A stretch of DNA of 64,000 bases, from NCBI GenBank assembly GCA_036873755.1, contig JAVTVY010047822.1, forward strand, positions 62,001 to 126,000, given 5' to 3'. The notes beneath the pieces were generated by a model, which saw only the letters and a list, made by a program, of their open reading frames with translations, was not told the DNA's origin and did no database searches. Within the stretch, counting starts at the first letter, position 1; each line of letters begins with the position of its first letter. The stretch is from Hanleya hanleyi. Its lineage: Eukaryota; Mollusca; Polyplacophora; Lepidopleurida; Hanleyidae. Shown one piece after another: positions 1 through 9,363 of this stretch. Made by a program: the position numbers and the translations under genes.

Positions 1-552
1 TCAGATTGGAAATGCTGAAGGTATTATTCAAAGAGAACTGTATAATTATATCAGCTAAAATTGCTTTTTTGATACCATGACATCACCTCTATTATATCCT
101 AGTGAGAAATACAGGTAAGAATTGGTGGTTTGTGCTCTGTTAGATTCAATCAAATGGGAAATTTTCAAGCGGTTGACAGCCGAATAACTTGTTGTTTGAT
201 TTGTCCTTAAGGAAGTTCCAGACAATTTGAAAAATGTCATTTTTACTGTATTTTGACAAAAGGTATAGTGTTGACCCTCAACATTCAAAATAACGGATAA
301 AATTGTAGTCACTGGACTCATTTTTGCATAAACTGAGATTTTCTATGATTTAACCGAACTTTAATATATGAAAGTAGATTGGAATTTGTCCATTCTTCAA
401 AGACATGATGCTAACATTACAGCCATGAAACAATTTCCCTCAGATTTTGTTAGTCTGCCAGCGTTTACTCGTCTTAGAATTAAAACAACTCCCATCCAAT
501 TCCAAAATCATTTCACAACTGTTCTTTTTAACATGAACATTTTCGTTCACTC
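1..552. other. No recognisable feature
   Basis: This stretch is AT-rich and contains only short open frames without recognisable motifs. I see no RNA gene, terminal repeat or splice-bounded exon that I can defend. Confidence 0.5.
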
Positions 553-840
553 TCAAATATCCCTATGTTGGTAGATGTACAGAAACGTGCAGAGTAGATC
601 AAAAATTGAATTTATTTGGAATGTATCTTTCAGAAGTATATTTACTTTCCCATGATTCATATCATACATGTGGCAATACGAATATATTTCTCCAGCCCAC
701 ACAGAAAAAACGTTAGCTCTGGTATAGCCTTGTTCCATACTACGTGAGAACAACGCTACGGCCGTAAACCAGTCACCAGATGGAGTTGTTGGAAAAATGC
801 TGTACGGGCAATATTTGCCGAACCAATTGGCCATAACCAA
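553..840 (-). CDS. Unrecognised 95-codon open frame in the left arm of an inverted repeat
   Basis: The frame reads from ATG to stop with a non-repetitive composition rich in aromatic residues (segments such as WFGKYCPYSIFP and VWAGEIYSYCHMYDM). I do not recognise a family. Its first half is repeated in the mirror arm (1166-1297, plus strand), where the frame stays open over a 12-nt in-frame length difference, a weak hint of past coding constraint. About 30 bases upstream, reading on the minus strand, lies a strong splice-donor consensus (ATGAAAG followed by GTAAGT), so the frame could also be intronic. It may be part of a host gene, part of a mobile element, or a chance frame. Confidence 0.25.
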   Translation of the reverse strand: MVMANWFGKYCPYSIFPTTPSGDWFTAVALFSRSMEQGYTRANVFSVWAGEIYSYCHMYDMNHGKVNILLKDTFQINSIFDLLCTFLYIYQHRDI

Positions 841-1276
841 TAAAATAATTCGATTCTATGTCCACTTACCTTTCATAAAAACAACTTGTTTATCAGCGAC
901 TGTTCACTTTTAGCTTGGCAAGAGATCTAAACTCGGACGAGGGGGGTAAAACTATCCACATCTCCGCCATCTTGCATCGATCAGAACGCTGATTATGCGC
1001 CACAACAACTCGCGATAAACACTACACGCACAACGGCGATGCGGACAGTTTTACCCCCCTCGTCCGTGTTTAGACGTCTTGTAAGACTAAAAATGGACAG
1101 TCGCTGATAAACAAGGTGTTTTTATGAAAGGTAAGTGGACATAGAATCGAATTATTTTATTGGTTATGGTCAACTCGTTCGGCAAATATTGCCCGTACAG
1201 CATTTTCCCAACAACTCCATCTGGTGACTGGTTTACAGCCATAGCGTTTTTCTCACGTAGCTATACCAGAGCTACT
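711..1276. repeat. Large imperfect inverted repeat (arms about 250 bp, loop about 64 bp)
   Basis: The left arm (about 711-968) is the reverse complement of the right arm (about 1033-1276). Matching landmarks include the block CTCTGGTATAG, the phrase CCATCTGGTGACTGGTTTAC, the splice-donor-like AAAGGTAAGTGGACATAG and the tract ACGAGGGGGGTAAAAC near the centre. The loop contains CGCCATCTTG, which resembles the YY1-type motif often found at metazoan start sites. No target duplication is obvious. It could be a foldback element or a head-to-head duplication of a gene start. Confidence 0.8.
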
Positions 1277-1297
1277 TTAACGTATGCAGTTTTGTGA
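1166..1297 (+). CDS. Mirror copy of the unrecognised frame (44 codons)
   Basis: This ATG-to-stop frame lies in the right arm of the inverted repeat and matches the first half of the minus-strand frame at 553-840, including FGKYCPYSIFP and SGDWFTA. It lacks a 12-nt in-frame segment and diverges after the arm ends, where it stops. It is best read as a truncated duplicate of the same unidentified sequence. Confidence 0.2.
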   Translation: MVNSFGKYCPYSIFPTTPSGDWFTAIAFFSRSYTRATLTYAVL

Positions 1298-1765
1298 TGG
1301 CCTGTCTATTATATGTTTGATATACGCTATACGAAGAAATAAAACTTATTAAAAGAAAAATATTATAAGTATGGAATTGTGTATCAAATACAACATGGAA
1401 AATGCGAAGATTCCTGTTTCGAGGCGAAGGGGGTAGGCTATGCGCATCTGAGAGCACATAAACATATTTACGACTGATCATATTAAAACCATCAGGAGAA
1501 AAACAAGCGGCAGCTCCGTTTACAGAGTGAAAAGGGAAGGATAAAGTTTTGATTTTGCAGACTATATGAGCCCGAGTTTTCGGACTAGGGCCCTTGTTGA
1601 TTTTGGCGGAAAAGGACGCAGCTGTCAGAGTGTTAGAAACTGGGGTCTCCATCGCTCAGAAACTGTCAGTCAAACGAGAGTCGAGTGAAGATAGAAAGAA
1701 AGAATAAAATGTATATGCATTGCTATTTTCATGTTATATATCGTGGTAGCAATTCATGAACTCAC

Positions 1766-1905
1766 CTTCTGCGATCAATTTTGATGGAGCGTCCATGTTC
1801 GCCCCAAGAGATGGCACCGCTGTTGCATGTATTTAGAAGACGCCACAATTTTAAGGGGAAGCGAGTGGAGAATGATTCACTGGCGCGCATTGCAGAAAAT
1901 GCCAT
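1766..1905 (-). CDS. Exon with the N-terminal half of an HSF/HSFY-type DNA-binding domain
   Basis: Forty-six codons run from an ATG at 1903-1905 to a strong splice donor (AGAAG followed by GTGAGT at 1765-1760). Residues 16-44 read FPLKLWRLLNTCNSGAISWG and continue to a lysine-isoleucine-aspartate end. This is the start of the heat-shock-factor winged-helix domain, with the F-P-x-K-L-W helix 1 motif and the I-S-W strand; spacing looks closer to HSFY/HSF5 than to HSF1. The recognition helix (F-V-R-Q-L-N) would be on a later exon that I could not find convincingly. The frame stays open upstream of this ATG to a TGA, so the start is a choice. HSF proteins bind inverted nGAAn repeats in the nucleus; binding by this relative is inference. 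It could be a live gene start or an orphan exon. Confidence 0.65.
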
Positions 1906-2100
1906 TATAAGATAAGAATTCCGGCAGAACGTTTGGAAGAAGTTGAGAAACTTTCGCGAACTCAACCAGCTTGGGTTCGATTCTGGCGTTTGGGCTTCGT
2001 TGAGGTATCAGCTGTTACGCACGCGACGGGCATAAGGCAACGTCATCGCCGACGTCACGGGCTCGTCATAGAGTTATGATAGAGTTTGTCTGCAGTCGGC

Positions 2101-2510
2101 AATTCAATTCAATTCAATTCAATTTATTTGTACCAAAGCATACAATATACATATCCGCAAGGGACGTGGCACAAAGGAATCACAGAATCTAACGAATATA
2201 AAAGTTGATTATGTAATACTGTATTATGGTATTTCGTTACATTTCACACGCAAATAGTTGCTCGTAAAACCGCTAAATAACAGTCTTATATTAAAGTACT
2301 AAAAAGAGCATATCAAAAATATCATATATTTTAACCATTTTAATTTTTATATAAATCATTTTAGTATCTATGAGATAATCTAAGAAACAACTTTAGGGTT
2401 CAGTCAAAAATGTGAACTCAGCATTCTATCTAAGAATAAAATTAACAAGCTGATCAATTCCTTTGTTTATATTTTTACCGCATGTAATAGTAATGGAAAT
2501 TAGCTTGCAA
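2101..2510 (-). mobile_element. 3' fragment of a LINE-like element with an AATTG-repeat tail
   Basis: Read on the minus strand the block ends in TTGGTACAAATAAATTG followed by several AATTG repeats. This is the arrangement of a non-LTR retrotransposon 3' end, a polyadenylation-like signal followed by a short-motif tail. No coding sequence survives, so the upstream limit is a guess. Confidence 0.45.
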
Positions 2511-2572
2511 AAATGGGTCCTTCACATGCACGGCGGAAGCATTTTCCGATTGGGGGCTACTATCCTAGCACT

Positions 2573-3937
2573 TTAGAATGAATGAATGAATGATTTATTG
2601 CCAAGAACAGTGGCGCCCTCTGAGGAGCGAGTATAGAACTATTACAATACACCACAAGTTAATTACCGTAAACTTCTGAATAAACGTACAAGGAAACAAA
2701 AATCTTACCAAGCTGACTAGCTGTTAAGTGTTGACTAGAACTTGAATATTAAGAATAAACTCGAAGGTGGAACTTACTTGTTAATGTTTATGTAACATTA
2801 ACAACAATATGCAGCTTTCTACGCTTAAAACACTCGGTCACAAACCTGGATAATAATCGGCAGTGTCTAGGTTCTTCATTAGTCATTAACCAGGACAATT
2901 TCTGGCTGCCGGGCAGATTATTAAAACGTGGACAACCGTTGCATACTTCCTTAATGAACACCGACCTGATGTCAGAGTAGAGCGGGCAATTTAATACAAA
3001 ATGGACCTCATCTTCTACCTCATTTTGATCACATAATTTACAAATTCTGTTTTCTAAACGAGTATTATTATACCTTCCCCTCTCCACATTTAATGTGTGC
3101 GCGCTAATGCGTAGGGCTGTAAGGTGTTTTCTATCTTCTCTCTTTTTAATAATTGTCAAATATTTCTCTTGTTTGAAATGCTCTTTGAAAGTGCTGTATG
3201 TTCTCAATTTACCGGTGCAATTTTTAATTTGTGTATGCCACTTCTGTTTATATTGAATGGTAAGTTTCTTTGTTACTTCTCTTAATAGCCAAGCAGATTT
3301 AAACTGCATAGGCTTGAAGAATACATGTTCAAGATTAAGATATTTCAGGATAAATTTAATCGTTGCTCCCCACTCTGTCAAAGGTCGGTGATCAATTGGA
3401 TCAATATTACATGTATAAGTTTCATATAAGATAGAATTAACATCTGTGGTACTTAATCTGTACCAATACTTAATCATATTGATAATAACATCAATATATA
3501 AAGGGACACTACCAAGTTCTCCAAGTACTGAAGTGTTTGTACTTTTCCTGTGCACCCCGAGTATAGTTTTACAAAACTTAATATGAAGTTTTTCAATGGT
3601 TAAATCAGCATAATAATCATATACATCAGAACGTGTTTTGTTAGCGTTAAACATACCCCAGATTTCACTACCATATGTTAAGATAGGCTTAATGGTGTGG
3701 TTGAATAAATGCTGAGCAGTGCTAACATTGACCTCAAGAGAATTTAGCTGCTGACTAAGTTGAAAGTAGGCTTTTAGGCCTCTCTGATAAAGGTCAACTT
3801 TTGCTTTGGTAAATTTTCCTGATGCTGAAAAGATGATACCTAGATATTTATAACTATTGGCATTCTCTAGTTGTTTGCCCCTATAATGAAAATCTGTGGT
3901 AAATACCTTACCTACTTTATTAAAAATCAACACCTTA
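2573..3937 (-). mobile_element. 5'-truncated LINE (non-LTR retrotransposon) with CATT-repeat tail
   Basis: The element begins abruptly inside the reverse-transcriptase gene near 3937 and ends at 2573 in AATAAATCATTCATTCATTC, a polyadenylation signal plus a short tandem tail. It sits inside a hAT-like element whose sequence resumes on either side. Abrupt 5' truncation is normal for target-primed reverse transcription. Confidence 0.8.
2788..3933 (-). pseudogene. C-terminal part of a LINE reverse transcriptase protein
   Basis: The 381-codon open frame starts in the RT thumb/connection region, with YKYLGIIFSASGKF as the usual LG-motif. It continues through the long C-terminal domain and ends in a zinc-binding cluster (C-K-L-C, then H-F-V-L-N-C near residues 303-323) characteristic of LINE reverse transcriptases. 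The endonuclease and the RT palm with its YxDD motif are absent because the element is 5' truncated. The first codon in the frame is GTG and is not a biological start. The remaining frame has no internal stop, so the insertion is fairly recent. Confidence 0.85.
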
Positions 3938-4959
3938 GTTGAGGGTGCAGGGGTCTTTTGTAGGCCCCGAAAGATCTGGGGTACGTACCTGGACGGCTGA
4001 AGATGCGTTCTGGCCTATTTTCGATGAATACGGTCGTAAATCATCACTCAGTTATCGCTCGTATTTTTGATTGTTTTATGTGTTTTTATTTGAAGGTCCC
4101 GAGAAAATCTAGACGTGAAATGGGGCGGCATAAAAGTATAATTGGTTTGAAGTGCAACTTTCTCGCTATATGGTCCGTCATGGTTTTTTTTACATCTAAA
4201 TTTGGTAAAATGACGTGTTCTGGCGTATTTTGGTTTCTAATAACTTTTGTAGAGTGATATACCTGTACGGTATGTAAAACCATATAGAAGGCGCTGGTCC
4301 TTATGTATGCTATCAGCATAGACCAGCCAAGCAAGCGGAACTCACTTCCTCCCCCCTATTAGGTCCGGGACCTCTGGAGAATTTTTTAAATCTAGATTTG
4401 TTTCTAAATCTTTCTGGTACATTTTGACTATACCGGTATATTTTCGATTTGAATTTTTTTTAGACATGAGTAAACGTAAAAAGTTGTTAGATCCGGAACT
4501 GCATTCCCTACTCTCGTGTTTTGGATTGCATGGGCTGGTCCGTCCTTCAGTCGTAAACTTAGGTTCGACCATCATTTTTTATTTTCAAAAACTTCGTAAG
4601 ACTATATGCAGATGCTCCTATATACCGGTATATTTTTAAATCTTCCTATTCCTGGTAAACCATCAAAACTATATACCGGTACTAGTGTTTATTTTATTGT
4701 TTTTCTGTTCAAATTATTGGAGTGGGAGCCCCTGGGTGTTGCTTTCTGACGTCGCTGGTAATCACATAGAAGGCGCTGTTCCTCATGTAATATCAGTATA
4801 TTATAGGTCAGACGAGCAATCTCACTCATCGAACTTGTCAACCGCTTGTCCGTCTTTGTCACGTCAGAGAATGTCCGGATGAAACAGGCCTCCATATGAA
4901 AATATTGTTGCCAGATTTTTTTAGGGCGGCTTCAGCCATCGTAAACCGCATCCAAACAT

Positions 4960-5517
4960 AGGGGTTACCTCTATGAAGGCATTTAGAATGTTCTACAGGT
5001 TAATCATACCACAGCCACCAATGTAGCCAGATAGGCCTATGATGAACTGGTCAGATACCTAATAATATCTGTAGTTAGCCAGATGGTTAACCAGCTGGGT
5101 CATTTATACTGCATGGCCTCGATAACTAGTTATAAAAGTGAGTTGCAGAGAAAGCGCCGAATTTTTTTCATATCATTAATTTCCGGGAAAGGTCAATCTG
5201 CGTTTATTTATACGCTTGCTTTCTCTTCGTCTTAATCTCCGGTAATGTCCGATGACCTCCGGAGGTCAACGTCAATTGGGGTTTTCTGACGTTACTTCCG
5301 ATTGAACTTTGGTAGAGGTAAACCCGCGGGAATTTACTCCCAATTCACTTCAGTGTTTTGACCCACTTATGGAGTTATATTTTCTTCGACATCCGCCAAC
5401 TGCATTTTTTCGAATGATAACTGACGTGTGAATGATAATCTTGTCGACTGGGAGATGGTTAATATTTAACCATGGGAAACCCCCTTTGATCAAGATTATT
5501 ATCATTAACGCCTCACT
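4960..5517. other. No recognisable feature
   Basis: This is AT-rich sequence without a long frame. Short inverted phrases occur (for example around 5430-5510, where GATAAT and CAAGATTATTATC pair), but they form no bounded element that I can define. Confidence 0.4.
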
Positions 5518-5685
5518 CCGGTGTGGTGGCTAAGAGTGTCCTGGGATAAGTGTCCGGTTTCCTATATTTTTATTGAGTGATGAGTGTCCTACCTCTGGAG
5601 ATATCCAGAGAAGAGTGTCCTAGCTGTGTTAGAAGATAGGAGCCGGACACTCTTAACCATGGGATATTCTTAGCCTCCACACCGG
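5518..5685 (+). mobile_element. MITE, copy 1 (about 168 bp)
   Basis: The element has terminal inverted repeats: CCGGTGTGGTGGCTAAGAGT at the left and the complementary ATTCTTAGCCTCCACACCGG at the right. It has no coding capacity. An inverted second copy lies 210 bp away. The superfamily cannot be assigned because no clear target duplication is visible. Confidence 0.75.
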
Positions 5686-5894
5686 CCTGCAGATATATTT
5701 GTGCAACTTCAGTTCACACTTGTTACGATCTGGTAAAGAGATGGATAAATCACGCCAACAATTCCTCCGATTCAGCCATCCTATCAAGAAACTGGCCCAT
5801 GTTTATTACTGTATATTCTCATATTCTCTGTAGATTTCATAATCTCATTCATCTTGTATTAACTGCTAGGTTTAAAGTCGGGTAATTGTTATTG

Positions 5895-6034
5895 CCGGTG
5901 TGGAGACTAAGAATGCCCCATGGCTTAGAGTGTCCGGCTCCTATGTTCTAACCCAGATGTCTTCAGAGCACGAACACTCTTCACTTAATAAAAGGATCCG
6001 ACACTTGCCCGGGACATTCTTAGCCATCACACCG
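5895..6034 (-). mobile_element. MITE, copy 2 (about 140 bp), inverted relative to copy 1
   Basis: The termini CCGGTGTGGAGACTAAGAAT and GACATTCTTAGCCATCACACCG match the copy at 5518-5685. Its interior matches copy 1 in reverse complement. It is shorter than copy 1 because of internal deletions. Confidence 0.75.
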
Positions 6035-6149
6035 CCATGAGACACCCCCGCCCCCTCCCTCCTCATTAGAGCATTTCCACAAAGTGGATGCTCTTATGTT
6101 TTCATGAGAAACGGCTCCGCCGCCGCCGCCGCGACTTTAAACGTGAATA

Positions 6150-7060
6150 TCTCTGAAACCGTTAAATATTTTCGGGTCAGACTTTGTGTGCTATCTCCTT
6201 AGGCCTGGGAAATTTGCCTGGTTGTGTTTCGATACCCGCTGCTCACGACTAGGTGGCGTTGTAGTCAGAGCATACATAAACCTTTCTGTGGCGATTTCGT
6301 CTGAATGGCTTGTCTGATTTCTTTGAAATTTTATTACAATGGTCTTGAAGGATAGTCAATGTGCTGAAAAGGTTTTGGTGTAGCTGGCATAACTATGAAG
6401 GCAAATTTTTGCGTCTCAAAAAAAAAAGTTTTTCGTGAAATGAAAATTTACCAATTCGTTTGGAGAAATATTTAAAACTGTTCTATTCTAGGTTGCCAAA
6501 CATAAATATAGGATTGCTGACATGATAATTCCCTTTCGGTGCAAACCAAATTGCTATTTAAATGAAAAATCTCAATTATCTGACTTAATGTCAAACCTCC
6601 ATAACCATTATCATGATTAAAGTTTTTTCCATCGAATTGTTATGTGCCATCTCCCTATAGGGCTTTAGATTTTACCTGCTTGTTTTTTGTGGCATTAGGT
6701 CTTTACCAGGTGGTGCTATAAACATAAATGCAGGTAAACACGTGTAACATCATATCTTCTGAACAACGTGTTTTGATTTCCATGAAATTTGGGTATAATG
6801 ATCTTGCAAGATAGGCAAAGGACTGACAATATTTTGGTGGTGTTGGCGAATCATGGAGACACATTTTGGCATCTCAAAATAAGATTTTGTTTTCACAAAA
6901 ATGGAAATTTACTTCTTAATCAGGGAAAAGTCATTCTATTTTGCTGAACATTAATGTAACAGTTCCAGTGTTATAATTCACATCCCTTGTAAGCCAAATG
7001 GCCATTTCTATTTTAATATATGAAATTCTCATGACTTTAGTTTGAATAAAATCACAAATT
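6150..7060. repeat. Two diverged tandem copies of a unit of about 450 bp
   Basis: Landmarks recur at a spacing of about 456 bp: TGTGCTATCTCC (6187) and TGTGCCATCTCC (6643), CTAGGTGGCG and CCAGGTGGTG, the phrase TGAAATTT with GGTCTTG or GATCTTGCAAGATAG, and TTTTGGTG. The copies are clearly related but strongly diverged, and no coding frame is shared. A short hairpin (GAGCATTTCCACAAAGTGGATGCTC) precedes the block at 6067. Confidence 0.55.
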
Positions 7061-7271
7061 ATCGCTCAGTTAATGCTCAATTTTTTTGTTTTCTGTGGAG
7101 GTCCCCAGAATTTATTTGAAACTCGAGATGTGAAATAGCACATACCGTTGCAGTGTTGATAATTATTTTTTGAACTGAAAAAGTAGAAAGATTTTTGAAG
7201 TGGAACTTCTACATACCTGCTATATGACACATCCCACCTGGGAAATTTTTGCATATATCTAATTGAAGTAA

Positions 7272-8336
7272 TCCATTGGAACCACTGATGATTTTCCAAT
7301 AATAGAATAGAAAAGTAACTCCGAGTAGGGATGACAATTTCATTCTGTATATTTCGCTATTAGTTATAGCATCTTCAGCAGTGAACAAAGTTACAAACAG
7401 CTCCATACGCACAGTATATATACAAGGCATAATGTGATCTTAGCCAATACACATTTATGAATAGATAAGGCAGTATTATGTCAGTCAGGTTGGACGGATA
7501 TTAAAATGCTGTCATTTTCAGAAATTGTTAAGCGATAACCTGACAGCAATCTACAAATGATGTGATTCGGGTGATACAACACACACTCTAATTGATGAAA
7601 ACAATACATAATCTGCTTATTTGGCAAGAACTAAGTAAACTGTACACAAATGGTGATATAGTGGGTATGTACCTACATTGAATATTTCTACATGTCATTA
7701 TGTTTGGATAAGGACTGTCATTTTAAGATAATATGGGTATAATTTTCCTGGCAATCCACATTAGAATTGATGGAAACCTACAAATGTTGTAACTCGCATG
7801 TTTCATAATTGTATATTCCCATGCGAGTTACAACATTTGTAGGTCTCCATCATTTCTGATGTGGATTGCCAAGAAAATTATACCTATATTATCTTAAAAT
7901 GACAGTCCTTTCAAACTACATGACATGTAGAAATATTCAATGTAGGTACATACCCACTATATCACCATACTTTATTCATTTATGTACAGTTTCCTTAGTT
8001 CTTGCCAAATAAGCAGATTATGTATTGTGTTCATCAATTAGCGAGTGCATTGTATCACCTGAATCACACCATATTTATATCACTGTCAGGTTATCGCTTA
8101 ACATTTAACAATTTCTGAAAATGACGGCATTTTAATATCCGTCCAACCTGACTGACCTAATTTACTGGCTTACCTATTCATAAATGCGCATTGGCTAAGA
8201 TCACATTTTGCCTTGTATATATACTGTGCGTATGGAGCTGTTTGTAACTTTGTTCACTGCTGAAGTAGCTATAACTAGTAGAGAAATATACAGAATGAAC
8301 ATTGTCATCCCTACTCAGAGTTGCTTTTCTTCTCTA
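7272..8336. mobile_element. Palindromic Penelope-like element fragment with 12-bp target duplication
   Basis: Two copies of the 3' region of the Penelope-like element at 42305-43271 and 48090-49379 face each other as inverted arms of roughly 500 bp, meeting near 7810 in the phrase ATGCGAGTTACAACATTTGT and its complement. The direct repeat TAATTGAAGTAA (7260-7271 and 8337-8348) flanks the pair and looks like a target-site duplication. The right arm lacks about 33 terminal bases present in the left. No RT or endonuclease coding is retained. Confidence 0.8.
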
Positions 8337-8348
8337 TAATTGAAGTAA

Positions 8349-9225
8349 AATGCTGATGATGGATCAGAAGCCTAAAGAAAATGACTGACCCTCATCTGTT
8401 TTATCAAGGTCAAATTTAACATTAGCAATAATTTTTACCCCTCGGCAATATTGGGCTCGGGGTATTGTCGTTGTCAAGTATGTCCGTCCGCCCGTTACCG
8501 CATTTTAGGCAAAACCGCTTGAGACACAACCACCAAATTTTTAACACTTATTTATTTAGTGCTAAGTCAGACGCCTATCGAAATTGGCTCCCCTCGGCCC
8601 ATATTTCACAGAGTTATGCCCCTTTACAGATAAATTAATTTCTATTTCTGTCCTATATACCTAAATGTAACCAACTATATCTGCAGAACTATGTTCGGTA
8701 TAGCTACTATATTTTGGAAACTTATTTATATTGTTGTATTCTACAAGCCACCAAAGGATTACTCGCCTCGGCTTATGGAGTTATGCCCCATTTGCATGTA
8801 ATAATCTCCGCTTTTGTTATCTGTAGTTGAATGTACAAGTTTTTTCTGCAGATCCGTGTTCGGTACAGCTTATTCGTCTCGGTTCTTATTTTACGGAGTG
8901 CTACATGTAAGTCAGACGCCTATCAAAAGTGGCTCCCCTCGGCCCATAGTTTACAGAGTTAAGCCTCTTTACAGATATATTAATTTCTGTTTCTGTCCTA
9001 AATGCCTGAATGTAACCAACTACCGGTATATCTTGAACATCCCACATAGAACTATCTCTTCTCCCAATTCACACTACACATGGGTCTCAATCACTTGGGG
9101 AAAGCAGAGGGGGTTTGATTAGATCAATCTCATGTTACAGGAGTGAAGATAGGCTCTCCAAATTCATAATACTTGTACAATTGTTGACTGACTAGACACC
9201 TATCCCAGCTGACTGAACCTATTTT
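8349..9225. repeat. Gene-free region with a direct repeat of about 110 bp, 345 bp apart
   Basis: AAGTCAGACGCCTATC followed by TGGCTCCCCTCGGCCCATA occurs at 8564 and again at 8909, and the match runs through CCAACTA. The surrounding phrases (GGAGTTATGCCCC, TGCAGAACTATGTTCGGTA or TGCAGATCCGTGTTCGGTA) also recur, pointing to a tandemly duplicated dispersed repeat. No gene is recognised. Confidence 0.6.
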
Positions 9226-9363
9226 TAGCCCACCATCATCAGATGGTGGGTGGGCTGTTCAAATCGCTTTTCGTCCGTGGTCCGTCGTCCGTCCGTCCCT
9301 CGTCCGTCGTCCGTCCGTCGTCCGTCGTCCGTCCGTCCGTCGTCCGTCCGTCGTCCGTCTGTA
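9226..9363. repeat. Short hairpin followed by a GTCC/GTCCGTC microsatellite
   Basis: The hairpin AGCCCACCATCATCAGATGG with its GTGGGT partner is followed by about 90 bases built from CCGTC and GTCCGTC. It leads directly into the first 157-bp satellite unit. The arrangement looks like the leading end of a dispersed repeat whose body was then amplified. Confidence 0.75.

Larger units (their letters stand above)
2526..4960. mobile_element. Degenerate hAT-like non-autonomous element, split by a LINE
   Basis: The left end (GCACGGCGGAAGCATT, then GATTGGGGGCTACTATC) matches the left end of the intact element at 62837-63716. After the LINE, 3938-4030 continues the match (GAGGG-GCAGGGG, TAGGCCCCG, GCGTTCTGGC), and 4895-4950 matches its right end (GGGCGGCTTCAGCC). 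The copy is old and has lost a clean right terminus. The interior includes a short duplicated segment around CATAGAAGGCGCTG at 4285 and 4768. Confidence 0.55.

Noticed and set aside
1272..1652. A 126-codon minus-strand frame downstream of the HSF-type exon, with KIKTLSFPFHSVNG
   Set aside because: I considered it as the second half of the HSF domain, but the resemblance to the recognition helix is weak and the nearest acceptor gives a stop.
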